Below are positions 8,484 to 17,312 of a DNA stretch of 64,000 nt, one piece after another; the stretch's first letter is position 1, and each line of letters begins with the position of its first letter. Made by a program: the position numbers and the translations under genes. The notes beneath the pieces were generated by a model. It made no database searches and was not told where the DNA came from. It was given only the letters and a program-made list of their open reading frames with translations. Source of the stretch: Pseudomonas oryzihabitans NBRC 102199 (lineage in GTDB: Bacteria; Pseudomonadota; Gammaproteobacteria; Pseudomonadales; Pseudomonadaceae); assembly GCF_000730625.1 (NCBI RefSeq), contig NZ_BBIT01000002.1, positions 744,001-808,000 on the forward strand, written 5' to 3'.

Positions 8484-9386
8484 TTAGTTGCGCCCGCTGG
8501 GCGCGGCAAGATCCCGGATGCCGTCGCCGACCAGGTTGATGGCCAGCACCAGCAGCATCAGGGCGATCCCGGGGATGGCGATCACCCAGGGCGAAAAGAA
8601 CATGTAGGGCTTGCCTTCGGCGATCATCAGCCCCCAGGACGGCAACGGCGGCTGCACGCCCACGCCGAGAAAGGACAGGGTCGCCTCCAGCAGGATGGCG
8701 TGGGCCATCTCCAGGGTGATCACCACGATCAGCGCGCCCAGCAGGTTGGGCAGGATCTCGCCGACGATGACCCGCCAGGGCGAACAGCCAAGGGCCTGGG
8801 CAGCGGCGACGTATTCGGCGTCGCGGATCTGCTGCACCGCGGCGCGCACCACCACGGCGAAGCGATCCCACAGCAGGCAGCCGAGCAGGATCACCACCAC
8901 CTTCAGCGAGCCGCCCACCAGCGAGGCGGCGGCCAGGGCCACCATCACCACCGGCAGGGCCAGGCGGGTGGTCACCAGGTAGCTCACCAGGGCATCGACC
9001 TTGCCACAGTAATAGCCGGCGAGCACCCCGAGCAGGGTACCGATGGCGCCGGAAATGAGCGCCGCGGCCAGGCCGATGAACAGCGAGATGCGGGCGCCAT
9101 AGAGCAGGCGGGACAGGTAGTCGCGGCCGAGCTTGTCGGTGCCCAGCGGATGGGCCCAGGTGCCCTTGGCCATCCATACCGGTGGCTTCATCCGCTGCAT
9201 CACGTCCTGGGCATAGGGGTCGTGGGGCGCCAGCCAGGGTGCGGCCAGGGCGGCGAACACGATGATGACCAGCAGCACGGCGCCGAGGGCGAAGCCGCGG
9301 TGGCCGAACCAGCGGCGCAGCTGGCGACCCAGGGTCGGACGCGGGGGCAGATAGTCGTCGAGCACGAAGGGATTGGCGACGGTCAT
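8484..9386 (-). CDS. peptide-type ABC transporter permease (OppC/DppC-like)
   Basis: Protein of 300 residues with an N-terminal OppC-type leader and about six membrane segments. The EAA-like loop is AAAQALGCSPWRVIVGEILPN (around residue 200), and the upstream family motif HPLGTDKLGRDYLSRLLYGAR is clear. It follows the DppB-like permease by eight bases and completes the inner-membrane channel. Confidence 0.88.
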   Translation of the reverse strand: MTVANPFVLDDYLPPRPTLGRQLRRWFGHRGFALGAVLLVIIVFAALAAPWLAPHDPYAQDVMQRMKPPVWMAKGTWAHPLGTDKLGRDYLSRLLYGARISLFIGLAAALISGAIGTLLGVLAGYYCGKVDALVSYLVTTRLALPVVMVALAAASLVGGSLKVVVILLGCLLWDRFAVVVRAAVQQIRDAEYVAAAQALGCSPWRVIVGEILPNLLGALIVVITLEMAHAILLEATLSFLGVGVQPPLPSWGLMIAEGKPYMFFSPWVIAIPGIALMLLVLAINLVGDGIRDLAAPSGRN

Positions 9387-9394
9387 GGGGCCTC

Positions 9395-10312
9395 CTAGCG
9401 CACGCGAATGCGCGGGTCGAGCAAGGCGTTGAGCAGATCGGCCAGCAGCGTCAGCACGATGTAGATCAACGCGATCAAGAGAACGATGGCCTGCACCACC
9501 GGGAAGTCGTTGCGGGCGATGGCGTCCCAGGCCAGCTGGCCAATGCCCTGCAGGGAGAACACCGCCTCGATCACCACCGAGCCGCCCAGCATGAAGCCGA
9601 ACTCCACCGCGGCCAGGGCCACCACCGGGATCAGCGCATTGCGCAGGGCGTGCTTGAACAGCACCCGCGCTGGACTCAGGCCCTTGGCCCGGGCGGTGCG
9701 GATGTAGTCGGCGCCCAGCACGTCGAGCATCCCGGCGCGGGTCAGGCGCATCAGCGAGGGGGTGGCGTAGTAGCCCAGGGCGATCGCCGGCAGGATGAAG
9801 TGCTGCCAGCTGGTATTGCCGGACACCGGCAGCCACTTGAGGGTCACGGCGAAGACGACGATCAGCACCAGGGCGAACCAGAAGCTGGGCATCGCCTGGC
9901 CAAAGGTCGCCAGGGTCAGCGCCAGGCGGTCGATCCAGGTGTCGCGCTTGACCGCGGCCAGCACCCCGAGCGGGATGGCGATGAGCAGCGCCACCAGCAG
10001 CGCGATGGCGCCCAGGGTCAGGGTGATGGGCAGGCGACTGGCGATGAGATCCCGCACCGACTCCTGGAAGAAAAACGACTGCCCCAGGTCCAGCCGCAGC
10101 AACTGCCCGACCCACTCGACGTACTGGGTCGCCAGGGGTTTATCGAGTCCGTGCTGATGACGCACCACCTCGATCTGTTCGGCGGTGGCTTCGGGGCCGG
10201 CGATGGCGGTGGCCAGGTCGCCGGACAGGTGCAGCAGGAAGAAGCTGATGAGGGAAACGGTAAAGGCCACGGCCAGGGCGATACCCAGGCGGCGCAGGAG
10301 GTATGCGGACAT
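9395..10312 (-). CDS. peptide-type ABC transporter permease (OppB/DppB-like)
   Basis: Protein of 305 residues; the N-terminus MSAYLLRRLGIALAVAFTVS is the family's first membrane helix. It contains the EAA loop TARAKGLSPARVLFKHALRN and ends in the typical LLADLLNALLDPRIRVR. It lies downstream of the binding-protein gene, separated by a short gap containing a stable hairpin. Confidence 0.88.
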   Translation of the reverse strand: MSAYLLRRLGIALAVAFTVSLISFFLLHLSGDLATAIAGPEATAEQIEVVRHQHGLDKPLATQYVEWVGQLLRLDLGQSFFFQESVRDLIASRLPITLTLGAIALLVALLIAIPLGVLAAVKRDTWIDRLALTLATFGQAMPSFWFALVLIVVFAVTLKWLPVSGNTSWQHFILPAIALGYYATPSLMRLTRAGMLDVLGADYIRTARAKGLSPARVLFKHALRNALIPVVALAAVEFGFMLGGSVVIEAVFSLQGIGQLAWDAIARNDFPVVQAIVLLIALIYIVLTLLADLLNALLDPRIRVR

Positions 10313-10332
10313 GCTCGGCTCCTCGGCTAGGA

Positions 10333-10351
10333 GCGCCCCCGTGCGGGGCGC
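10333..10351 (-). terminator. intercistronic hairpin between binding protein and permease genes
   Basis: GCGCCCC (10333-10339) and GGGGCGC (10345-10351) form a perfect 7-bp GC stem with a 5-base loop, directly after the binding-protein stop. There is no T run. It probably attenuates transcription or protects the upstream mRNA, so the binding protein is made in excess over the permeases. Confidence 0.5.
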
Positions 10352-10360
10352 CGGGACGGA

Positions 10361-11881
10361 TCAGTTCCAGTGGGCCAGGGCGAATCGCGGCAATTCGTCC
10401 GGATAGGGCTGGAAGGCCAGGTCCGAGGTGAAGGCGTAGTTGATGGAATAGTTGAACACCGGTGCCCAGTAGGCCTGCTCGGCGATCCGCTGCAGCGCCT
10501 TGCGGTAGTTCTCCTTGCGCACGGCCGGGTCCATGGCTGTGTCAGCCACCTTGAGCCAGTCGATCACCTGGGGATCCTTGGCCACGTCGTCGGCATTGCC
10601 CTTGAAATACACTCCCGTGGCCGCCGAGGCATCGGCGATGGAGAAGGAGCCCCAGGCGAGAAAGGCCATGGGCACCTTGCCGGCGCGCTGCTGGTCACGC
10701 AGCGCGGCGTATTTCAGATAGCGCAGCTTGGCGTCGATGCCCACCGCGCGCAGGTCGCCGATCAGCGCCTCGACCACGTCGCGGTCGCGGTAGGCGAAGA
10801 TCTCGGTGCTGAAACCGTTGGGGTAGCCAGCGGCCTTGAGCAGCGCCTTGGCCTTGGCCGGGTCGTAGGGGTAGCCCGGCACCGCCTTGGCGTCGCAACC
10901 GAATTGCTCCGGATAGCAGGCCACCTGCAGCGGCTGGCTGCCGCCCCCCATGAGCTGACTGGCGATGGCTTTGCGGTTGATCGCGTAGTTGACCGCCTGG
11001 CGCACCTCGGCTTTGGCAAAGGGCGAATCCGGGCTGGAGGCGCCCTGGGCATCCATGCTGAGGAAGCCGATCCTCATGCTGGCCCCGCTTTCCACCGTGA
11101 GATTGGGCGCGGCCTTGAGTTGCTCGGCCTGGTCCGGCGCCACGCGCCAGGCCCAGTCGATGCCGCCGGTCATGAGTTCGGCGAGTCGGGTTTCGGCGTC
11201 GGGAATGACGCGGAACTGGATATGGCCGATGCGTGGCTGCCCCTGGGGGCTGTCCTTGAAGTAGTCGGGATTGCGTTCCAGCGTGACGCCCTGGCCGCTG
11301 GTGACCGCGACGATGCGATAGGGTCCGGTACCCACCGGCTTCTGCGCGAAGCCCGCCAGGCCTACTTTCTGGAAATACTTGCCGGGATAGATGGGCAAGG
11401 GATTGGCCAGGTATTCCAGCGCGGCTGGAAACGGCTGCTTGAGGTGCAGGCGGACCTTGTATTCGCCCAACTTCTCGGCGCTCTTGATCCAGTTGACGTT
11501 CTGCTGGGTGACCACCTTGCCCTCGGGCGAGGCCACGTAGTTGAAGGTGAAGACCACGTCATCGGCGGTGAAGGGATCGCCGTTGTGGAAGGTCACGCCC
11601 TGGCGCAGATCGAAGTCGAGGGTCAGCGGATCGACCTGCTGCCAGTGGGTGGCCAGCATCGGCTTGTATTCGCCGGTCTGGGGGGCGCGGTAGATCAGGG
11701 TGTCCCAGGCCAGGTGGGCGAGGATGACGCCTTCACGGGCATCGTTGTGATAGGGGCTGACGTTTTCGGGTTCGGTGTCGGAGGCGTAGACCAGGGTGTC
11801 GTTGGCCTTGCCGGCGAAGGCCTGGCCCTGGGCCAGGAAGAGGGAAAACGCGATGCCACAAGCGAAACCTTTGAGTCCCAT
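10361..11881 (-). CDS. periplasmic peptide-type substrate-binding protein (SBP family 5)
   Basis: Protein of 506 residues, the normal length for the family. A signal peptide (MGLKGFACGIAFSLFLAQGQ, likely cut after AFA at about residue 23) is followed by YASDTEPENVSPYHNDAREG. The family signature around residues 95-120 (LDFDLRQGVTFHNGDPFTAD) identifies SBP_bac_5. It is the first gene of the operon running to the two M20 peptidases. Substrate is probably a peptide or an acylated amino acid, judged from those peptidases. The divergent LysR gene is the likely regulator. Confidence 0.87.
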   Translation of the reverse strand: MGLKGFACGIAFSLFLAQGQAFAGKANDTLVYASDTEPENVSPYHNDAREGVILAHLAWDTLIYRAPQTGEYKPMLATHWQQVDPLTLDFDLRQGVTFHNGDPFTADDVVFTFNYVASPEGKVVTQQNVNWIKSAEKLGEYKVRLHLKQPFPAALEYLANPLPIYPGKYFQKVGLAGFAQKPVGTGPYRIVAVTSGQGVTLERNPDYFKDSPQGQPRIGHIQFRVIPDAETRLAELMTGGIDWAWRVAPDQAEQLKAAPNLTVESGASMRIGFLSMDAQGASSPDSPFAKAEVRQAVNYAINRKAIASQLMGGGSQPLQVACYPEQFGCDAKAVPGYPYDPAKAKALLKAAGYPNGFSTEIFAYRDRDVVEALIGDLRAVGIDAKLRYLKYAALRDQQRAGKVPMAFLAWGSFSIADASAATGVYFKGNADDVAKDPQVIDWLKVADTAMDPAVRKENYRKALQRIAEQAYWAPVFNYSINYAFTSDLAFQPYPDELPRFALAHWN

Positions 11882-12052
11882 GCCGTCTGTCTCCGGGGCG
11901 GTGGTTGGTCAAAGGCAGGTCCGCGAAGCGCGGGGAAGGAGTTCTTGCTGAAGCCTGTTATTGGTCTCTTGACCCGACTCTAGGTCTTGCCATCCCATGC
12001 CACAAGCAGAATATTTAGATGCAAGCCATGCCTTTTCGGCAAAGGAGGCTCC

Positions 12053-12958
12053 ATGCAGCCCTACGGAATCCAGTCCACCGCCCTGCGCTATTTCCTCGAG
12101 GTGGTGCGTTGCGGCTCCATCAGCGAAGCCTCCCAACGGCTCAATGTCGCGGCCAGTGCCGTGAGTCGCCAGATCGCCAAGCTGGAACGCGAACTGGAGA
12201 CGCCGCTGCTCGAACGCCGTGCTCGCGGGGTGGTGCCCAGCGCCGCCGGGGAGCGTCTGGCGGTGCATGCGCGAAAAGCGCAGCTGGCCAGCGAACAGGT
12301 CGCGGCCGAACTGCGCGGCCTGGCCGACCTGCGCCGCGGTCAGGTGCGCCTGGCCACCACCGAAGGCTTTTCGCTGGACTTCCTGCCCGAGGTGATCGCC
12401 GCCTTTCGCCAGGGCTACGCCGGCATCCACTTTTCCCTGGAGGTCTGCGCCCCCGCCGTGGTGACCCGCCGCGTCCAGGAAGGCGATGCCGACCTGGGGC
12501 TGACCTTCAGCCTGAGGCCCGAGCCGGATATCCGCGTCGAGGCCACCCTGAGTGGCGCCATCAAGGCGATCGTGGTTCCCGACCACCCGCTCGCCAGCCG
12601 CACCGGCCTGGCCCTGGTCGATCTGCAGCCCTATCCCCTGGCGCTGCCGACGCCGGACACGACGATCCGCCAGCTGTTCGACATCTGCTGTGGCGTCCAG
12701 GGCCTGTCCTTCGAGCCGGTGCTGGTGAGCAACAACATGCAGGCGCTCTATCGCTTCGCCGCGCTGGGCGCAGGGGTCGGCCTGTTCAGCGAGTTGAGCC
12801 TGCGCAGCCGGTTGCGCGAAGGTCAACTGGTGGCCCTGCCCTTGCTGGACGAGGGCCTGGCGGCACGGCGGATCGAGTTGCAGAGCATGGCGGGTCGCGA
12901 ATTGCCACCGGCGGTCAATGCCTTCCGCCACGCGCTGATCGCGGCGCTGGGGCGCTGA
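12053..12958 (+). CDS. LysR-family regulator, divergent from the peptide-transport operon
   Basis: Protein of 301 residues. The start MQPYGIQSTALRYFLEV is preceded by a very strong ribosome site, AAAGGAGG at 12041-12048, so the upstream in-frame ATG at 11987 is less likely. HTH at about 15-62 (GSISEASQRLNVAASAVSRQ), effector domain from about 90. The 171-base gap to the binding-protein gene should hold the shared promoter region. Regulation of the neighbouring transporter is inferred from the divergent layout. Confidence 0.85.
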   Translation: MQPYGIQSTALRYFLEVVRCGSISEASQRLNVAASAVSRQIAKLERELETPLLERRARGVVPSAAGERLAVHARKAQLASEQVAAELRGLADLRRGQVRLATTEGFSLDFLPEVIAAFRQGYAGIHFSLEVCAPAVVTRRVQEGDADLGLTFSLRPEPDIRVEATLSGAIKAIVVPDHPLASRTGLALVDLQPYPLALPTPDTTIRQLFDICCGVQGLSFEPVLVSNNMQALYRFAALGAGVGLFSELSLRSRLREGQLVALPLLDEGLAARRIELQSMAGRELPPAVNAFRHALIAALGR

Positions 12959-12967
12959 GTCAAAGCG

Positions 12968-12991
12968 GTGCATCAAGCCACTACGATGCAC
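12968..12991. promoter_or_regulatory. perfect inverted repeat upstream of the guanidine operon
   Basis: GTGCATC at 12968-12974 and GATGCAC at 12985-12991 are perfect inverse copies separated by 10 bases. GATGCAC recurs at 13121-13127. The site lies about 80 bases before the sigma54-like promoter, where an enhancer-binding activator would sit. It is not a textbook NtrC site, whose arms are in the opposite order (GCAC before GTGC), so the binding protein is unknown. Confidence 0.4.
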
Positions 12992-13067
12992 TGCAACGGG
13001 GCGGCGCGACCGATAGCGCACCGCCGTCATGGCAAAGAACCAGCATGGCACGGGGCCTGGAGGCAAC

Positions 13068-13083
13068 TGGCACGCATCTGGCA
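13068..13083 (+). promoter_or_regulatory. sigma54-type (-24/-12) promoter
   Basis: TGGCACGCATCTGGCA matches the consensus TGGCACG-N4-TTGCA with one mismatch and keeps exactly ten bases between the GG and GC doublets. Transcription would begin near 13094-13096, giving a leader of about 190 bases that contains the whole riboswitch. A sigma54 promoter would put the operon under nitrogen control, which fits its role. Confidence 0.6.
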
Positions 13084-13138
13084 AAGACCATAGCGTGCAG
13101 GAGCACCGGTCAGCCGGTTTGATGCACCACAATCTGCA

Positions 13139-13240
13139 ATGGATGACTAGGGTTCCGACTCGCTCGTGCGGGTGTCTGGTCCGAGAGTCGTCGACCTCTG
13201 ATGGGGTTACACGGCGGGACAAAAGCCCGGGAGACACAGC
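13139..13240 (+). promoter_or_regulatory. guanidine-I (ykkC) riboswitch
   Basis: Three conserved blocks of the guanidine-I aptamer appear in order: CTAGGGTTCCG (13147-13157), CTGGTCCGAGAG (13176-13187) and ACACGGCGGGACAAAAGCC (13209-13227) followed by CGGGAGA (13228-13234). Order, spacing and sequence are those of the ykkC RNA that binds free guanidinium and turns genes on. It lies in the leader of the carboxylase operon, 46 bases before the first start codon. ACCTC (13194-13198) can pair with GGGGT (13203-13207) inside the aptamer or with the Shine-Dalgarno GAGGT (13279-13283), which suggests translational control. Confidence 0.93.
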
Positions 13241-13286
13241 GCCAGTCGCGTGCTCCTGTCCCGTCGTCCATCCTATTGGAGGTCCC

Positions 13287-14351
13287 ATGCGCCATCCCCT
13301 GCTCGCCTCGCTCGTTCTCGGTTGTTCCCTGCTGCTTGGTGCCACCGCTCAGGCGGCGCCGCGCGACGACTTCAAGGTGTGCTGGACGATCTATGCCGGC
13401 TGGATGCCCTGGGGCGAAGCCCAGGCCCAGGGCATCATCGACAAGTGGGCCAAGAAATACGGCATCCACGTCGAGGTCGTGCAGCTCAACGACTACGTCG
13501 AATCCATCAATCAATACACCACCGGCCAGTTCGATGGTTGCGCCATGACCAACATGGACGCCCTGACCATTCCGGCCGCGGGCGGCGTGGACAGCACGGC
13601 GCTGATCGTCAGCGACTACTCCAACGGCAACGACGGCGTGGTGATGAAGGGCAAGGGCAAGACCCTGGCCGACCTCAAGGGCCAGCAGGTCAACCTGGTG
13701 CAATTCTCCGTCTCCCACTACCTGCTGGCGCGGGCGCTGCAGAGCGTGGGGCTGAGCGAAAGGGACCTGACCACCGTCAACACCTCGGATGCCGACATGG
13801 TGGCCGCCTTCCAGACGCCCGACGTGCGCAACGTGGTGACCTGGAATCCGCTGCTGGCCGAGGTCAAGGCCCAGCCCGACACCACCGAGGTGTTCGATTC
13901 CAGCAAGATTCCCGGCGAAATCCTCGACATGCTGGTGGTGAACACCGCCACGCTCAAGGATAACCCCGCCCTGGGCAAGGCGCTGACCGGTGCCTGGTTC
14001 GAGATGATGGCACTGATGCAGGCCCACGATGCCAAGGGCAAGGCCGCCCTGGAGGCCATGGCCAAGGCCTCGGGCACCGATCTCGCCGGCTTCCAGGCGC
14101 AGCTGGACAAGACCCGGCTGTTCGCCACGCCCGCCGAGGCCCTGGCCTTCGTCAAGGACCCCGCGCTGCCCACCACCATGCAGCGCATCGCCCACTTCTC
14201 CTTCGAACACGGCCTGCTGGGCCAGGGCGCGCCCAGCGCCGAGGCCATCGGCATCGCCTATCCGGGTGGCAAGACCAGCGGGGACGCGGGCAATCTCAAG
14301 CTGCGCTTCGATCCGACCTTCGTACAGCTGGCCGCCGACGGCAAGCTCTGA
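13287..14351 (+). CDS. periplasmic substrate-binding protein of a guanidine/urea-carboxylase-linked ABC transporter
   Basis: Protein of 354 residues starting at MRHPLLASLVLGCSLLLGAT, with GGAGGT at 13278-13283 as ribosome site; cleavage is expected after AQA (about residue 24). The mature part starts APRDDFKVCWTIYAGWMPWG and resembles NMT1/SsuA-like binding proteins always found beside urea carboxylase genes. The guanidine-I riboswitch directly upstream makes guanidine (or a guanidino compound) the best substrate guess. First gene of a seven-gene operon. Confidence 0.85.
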   Translation: MRHPLLASLVLGCSLLLGATAQAAPRDDFKVCWTIYAGWMPWGEAQAQGIIDKWAKKYGIHVEVVQLNDYVESINQYTTGQFDGCAMTNMDALTIPAAGGVDSTALIVSDYSNGNDGVVMKGKGKTLADLKGQQVNLVQFSVSHYLLARALQSVGLSERDLTTVNTSDADMVAAFQTPDVRNVVTWNPLLAEVKAQPDTTEVFDSSKIPGEILDMLVVNTATLKDNPALGKALTGAWFEMMALMQAHDAKGKAALEAMAKASGTDLAGFQAQLDKTRLFATPAEALAFVKDPALPTTMQRIAHFSFEHGLLGQGAPSAEAIGIAYPGGKTSGDAGNLKLRFDPTFVQLAADGKL

Positions 14352-14374
14352 GCCCCGCCGCGAGGACGACGCCC

Positions 14375-15187
14375 ATGCGCTTCATCAATCGGCATCCCGA
14401 TCGGGGTGGCCGGCTCCTGCTGGTCCTGCTGCCCTTCGCCCTGCTCGCCCTGCTCTATCTGGTGGGCTCGGCCACCCGGCTGGCGGAAAATCCCAACGAC
14501 AAGCTGCTGCCCAGCGTGGCGCAGATGGCCGATGCGGTGCAGCGCCTGGCCTTTACCGCCGACGTGCGCACCGGGGGTTATCCGTTCTGGCAGGACACCC
14601 TGGCCAGCCTGCAACGCCTGGGGCTGGGCCTGGGGATCGCCGCGCTGATCGCCTTGGTGGTGGGCATCGCCGCGGGCAGCCTGCCCCTAGTCGGCGCGCC
14701 GCTGTCGCCACTGGTGACGGTGCTCTCGATGATCCCGCCCCTGGCGATCCTGCCGATTCTCTTCATCGTCTTCGGCCTGGGCGAACTGGCCAAGGTGATG
14801 CTGATCGTAGTGGGCGTCACCCCGGTGCTGATCCGTGAGCTCGACCAGCGCGCCCGGGAGTTGCCCCGCGAGCTGCTGATCAAGGCCCAGACCCTGGGCG
14901 CCAACAGCTGGACGGTGATCCTGCGCCTGGTGCTGCCGCAACTGCTGCCGCGCCTGCTCATCGCCCTGCGGCTGCAGCTGGGCGCCGCCTGGCTGTTTCT
15001 CATCGCGGCCGAGGCCATCGCCGCCACCGATGGCCTGGGCTATCGCATCTTTCTGGTGCGGCGCTACCTGGCCATGGACGTGATCCTGCCCTATGTGGCC
15101 TGGATCACCCTGCTGGCCTGGCTGCTGGACGCCGGTCTGCGCCTGCTGACGCGACGCGCCTTTCCCTGGTACGGGGAGGGTCGCTGA
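14375..15187 (+). CDS. ABC transporter permease of the guanidine operon
   Basis: Protein of 270 residues, about six membrane segments, SsuC/TauC type (BPD_transp_1). The EAA loop is LLIKAQTLGANSWTVILRLV (about residues 168-187). Its stop overlaps the ATPase start (TGATG). Together with the binding protein and ATPase it imports the operon's substrate. Confidence 0.87.
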   Translation: MRFINRHPDRGGRLLLVLLPFALLALLYLVGSATRLAENPNDKLLPSVAQMADAVQRLAFTADVRTGGYPFWQDTLASLQRLGLGLGIAALIALVVGIAAGSLPLVGAPLSPLVTVLSMIPPLAILPILFIVFGLGELAKVMLIVVGVTPVLIRELDQRARELPRELLIKAQTLGANSWTVILRLVLPQLLPRLLIALRLQLGAAWLFLIAAEAIAATDGLGYRIFLVRRYLAMDVILPYVAWITLLAWLLDAGLRLLTRRAFPWYGEGR

Positions 15188-15945
15188 TGATCGAGGTCCG
15201 CAATCTCTGGCAACGCTACGGCGAGCAGGTGGTGCTCGAAGGCCTCAACCTGCAGGTGCGCGAAGGCGAATTCTGCGCCCTGGTCGGTGCCTCCGGCTGC
15301 GGCAAGTCCACCTTCCTGCGCCTGCTGCTCGGTCAGGAGCGCCCCAGCCGGGGCGAGATCCGCATCGATGGTCAGCCGCTGTCGGCGGAACCGGATCCCG
15401 AGCGGGGCGTGGTCTTTCAGCGCTATTCGGTCTTTCCCCACCTGAGCGTGCTGGACAACGTCGCCCTGGGCCTGGAATTGCCCAGGTCCCCGCTGCTCGG
15501 CCGGCTGCTGGGTACGGCCAAGCGCCAGGCCCGGGAACAGGCCGCCGCCCTGCTCGAGCGCGTCGGCCTGGGCCAGGCGCTGGGCAAGTACCCGGGGCAG
15601 CTGTCCGGCGGCATGCAGCAGCGCCTCGCCATCGCCCAGGCGCTGATCGTCCGGCCGCGCATCCTGCTCCTGGACGAGCCCTTCGGCGCCCTCGACCCCG
15701 GCATCCGCAAGGACATGCACGCCCTGCTGCTGGAGCTCTGGCACGAGCGCCCGCTCACGGTGTTCATGGTCACCCATGACCTGCACGAGGGCTTCAGCCT
15801 GGCCACCCGGGTGCTGGTGTTCGACAAGGTCCGCCAGGACCCGCAAGCCCCCGGTGCCTATGGCGCCCGCATCACCTACGACCTGCCCCTGACCGCCAAG
15901 ACCCCGCCCGTACATGCGGCCGGGACGCGGCCGACCCTTATCTGA
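15187..15945 (+). CDS. ABC transporter ATP-binding protein of the guanidine operon
   Basis: Protein of 252 residues of the SsuB/TauB class. Walker A GASGCGKST (about residues 36-44), Q-loop VVFQRYSVFPHL, signature LSGGMQQR, Walker B ILLLDEPFGALD. The C-terminal tail is longer than needed for the ATPase core, as in other urea-carboxylase-linked transporters. Translationally coupled to the permease. Confidence 0.88.
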   Translation: MIEVRNLWQRYGEQVVLEGLNLQVREGEFCALVGASGCGKSTFLRLLLGQERPSRGEIRIDGQPLSAEPDPERGVVFQRYSVFPHLSVLDNVALGLELPRSPLLGRLLGTAKRQAREQAAALLERVGLGQALGKYPGQLSGGMQQRLAIAQALIVRPRILLLDEPFGALDPGIRKDMHALLLELWHERPLTVFMVTHDLHEGFSLATRVLVFDKVRQDPQAPGAYGARITYDLPLTAKTPPVHAAGTRPTLI

Positions 15946-15956
15946 CGAGGTTGCCC

Positions 15957-16667
15957 ATGACTGAAGAACTGCTCTACCAGGAACGCGTCCCCGGCGGCGG
16001 TACCGCCTCCTTCATCCTGCGCCGCGGCCAGACCCTGCGCCTGACCGACGTGGAAGGCGGCGCCAATGTCAGCCTGCTGCTGTTCAATGCCGATGACCGC
16101 AGCGAGCGGCTGAATCTGCCGGATACCCTCAAGGGCCAGCACACCGCCCGTCTCACCGCCGGACACTGCCTCTATTCTGACATGGGACGGGTGCTGGCGG
16201 CCGTGGTACGCGACACCTGCGGCTGGCACGACAGCTTCGGCGGCGTGGCCAATGCCGCCGAGGTGGCCGAGAAATACGGCGCGGGTCGCTACCAGGAGTT
16301 GCGCAACGGCTTCCACCGCAACGGCACCGACAACCTGCTGGTGGAGCTGGCCAAGTGGGGCCTGGGGCTGGAAGACCTGCTGATGACCCTGAATCTGTTC
16401 AGCCGGGTGGACGTGGATACCGAGGGCGCCTTTGCCTTCGTGCCCGGCAACTCCCGCGCCGGCGATCTGGTCGAGCTCTATGCGCCCATGAACACCCTGG
16501 TGGTGCTCACCGCCCTACAGCATCCGCTGGACCCGGATCCGGTCTATGCGCCGCGCCCGGTCGATCTCGCCCAGTTGCGCGCCGCGCCCGACATGGCCGA
16601 GCGCTGCCGCACCTCGCGCCCGGAAAACGAGCGCGCCTTCCAGAACACCGCCCGCTACTTCCTCTGA
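15957..16667 (+). CDS. carboxyguanidine deiminase subunit (DUF1989, 'urea carboxylase-associated protein 2')
   Basis: Protein of 236 residues starting MTEELLYQERVPGGG; a TTG six bases earlier is in frame but less likely. DUF1989 features: GQTLRLTDVEGGANVSLLLF, DTCGWHDSFGG (metal-ligand Cys/His), and SRVDVDTEGAFAFVPGNSRAGD. From family knowledge, the two DUF1989 proteins of these operons form CgdAB, which converts carboxyguanidine to allophanate plus ammonia. Which of the two is CgdA is not asserted. The riboswitch upstream supports this role over a vague urea link. Confidence 0.85.
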   Translation: MTEELLYQERVPGGGTASFILRRGQTLRLTDVEGGANVSLLLFNADDRSERLNLPDTLKGQHTARLTAGHCLYSDMGRVLAAVVRDTCGWHDSFGGVANAAEVAEKYGAGRYQELRNGFHRNGTDNLLVELAKWGLGLEDLLMTLNLFSRVDVDTEGAFAFVPGNSRAGDLVELYAPMNTLVVLTALQHPLDPDPVYAPRPVDLAQLRAAPDMAERCRTSRPENERAFQNTARYFL

Positions 16668-16676
16668 GGCCCCGCC

Positions 16677-17312
16677 ATGAATCTGATCGCCAGCACCAAA
16701 CGCCCGGAAGATGCCAGCTACCGCGCCGTCCTGCCGGCCGGAGCGCCCTACCTCAAGGAGGTCAAGGCCGGCCAGACCCTGCGCATCCATGACCTGGAAG
16801 GCAACCAGGCGGTGGACACCCTCTTCTACGCCGCCGCCAATCCCCAGGAGCGCTACGATCCCCAGCGCACCCTGAGACGCCAGGGCCGGGTCTATCTGTC
16901 GACCGGCAGCGTGCTCTATTCCAACCTGGGCAATCCGCTGCTGACCATCGTCGCCGACACCTGTGGCCGCCACGACACCCTGGGCGGCGCCTGTTCCCAG
17001 GAGAGCAACACGGTGCGCTACGCCCTGGACCGCCGGCAGATGCACAGCTGCCGCGACAACTTCCTCTGCGCCGGTGGCCATGACGGGCGCCTGGGCAAGC
17101 GCGACATCGGCGCCAACATCAACTTCTTCATGAACGTGCCGGTGACCGCGGATGGCGGCCTGACCTTCGCCGATGGCATCTCCGGCGCCGGCAAGTACGT
17201 GGAATTGCGCGCCGAGACCGACGTCATCCTGCTGATCTCCAACTGCCCGCAGTTGAACAATCCCTGCAACGGCTGGAATCCCACCCCGGCAGAGGTGCTG
17301 CTATGGGACTGA
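16677..17312 (+). CDS. carboxyguanidine deiminase subunit (DUF1989, 'urea carboxylase-associated protein 1')
   Basis: Protein of 211 residues, paralogous to the gene before it: [20 protein letters not shown], then [18 protein letters not shown] with Cys and His in the same positions, and [22 protein letters not shown]. The second subunit of the CgdAB deiminase. The gap to the first subunit is nine bases, so they are co-translated. A small reading frame begins inside its last codons. Confidence 0.85.
   Translation: MNLIASTKRPEDASYRAVLPAGAPYLKEVKAGQTLRIHDLEGNQAVDTLFYAAANPQERYDPQRTLRRQGRVYLSTGSVLYSNLGNPLLTIVADTCGRHDTLGGACSQESNTVRYALDRRQMHSCRDNFLCAGGHDGRLGKRDIGANINFFMNVPVTADGGLTFADGISGAGKYVELRAETDVILLISNCPQLNNPCNGWNPTPAEVLLWD

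Noticed and set aside
13046-13060. A second TGGCACG that might be a sigma54 promoter
   Set aside because: The bases ten positions after its GG are GG, not GC, so the -12 element is missing; the copy at 13068 is better.
13110-13130. Possible NtrC site (GCACC and TGCACCA elements)
   Set aside because: Only half-sites are present and the spacing does not give the GCAC...GTGC dyad; not enough to call.
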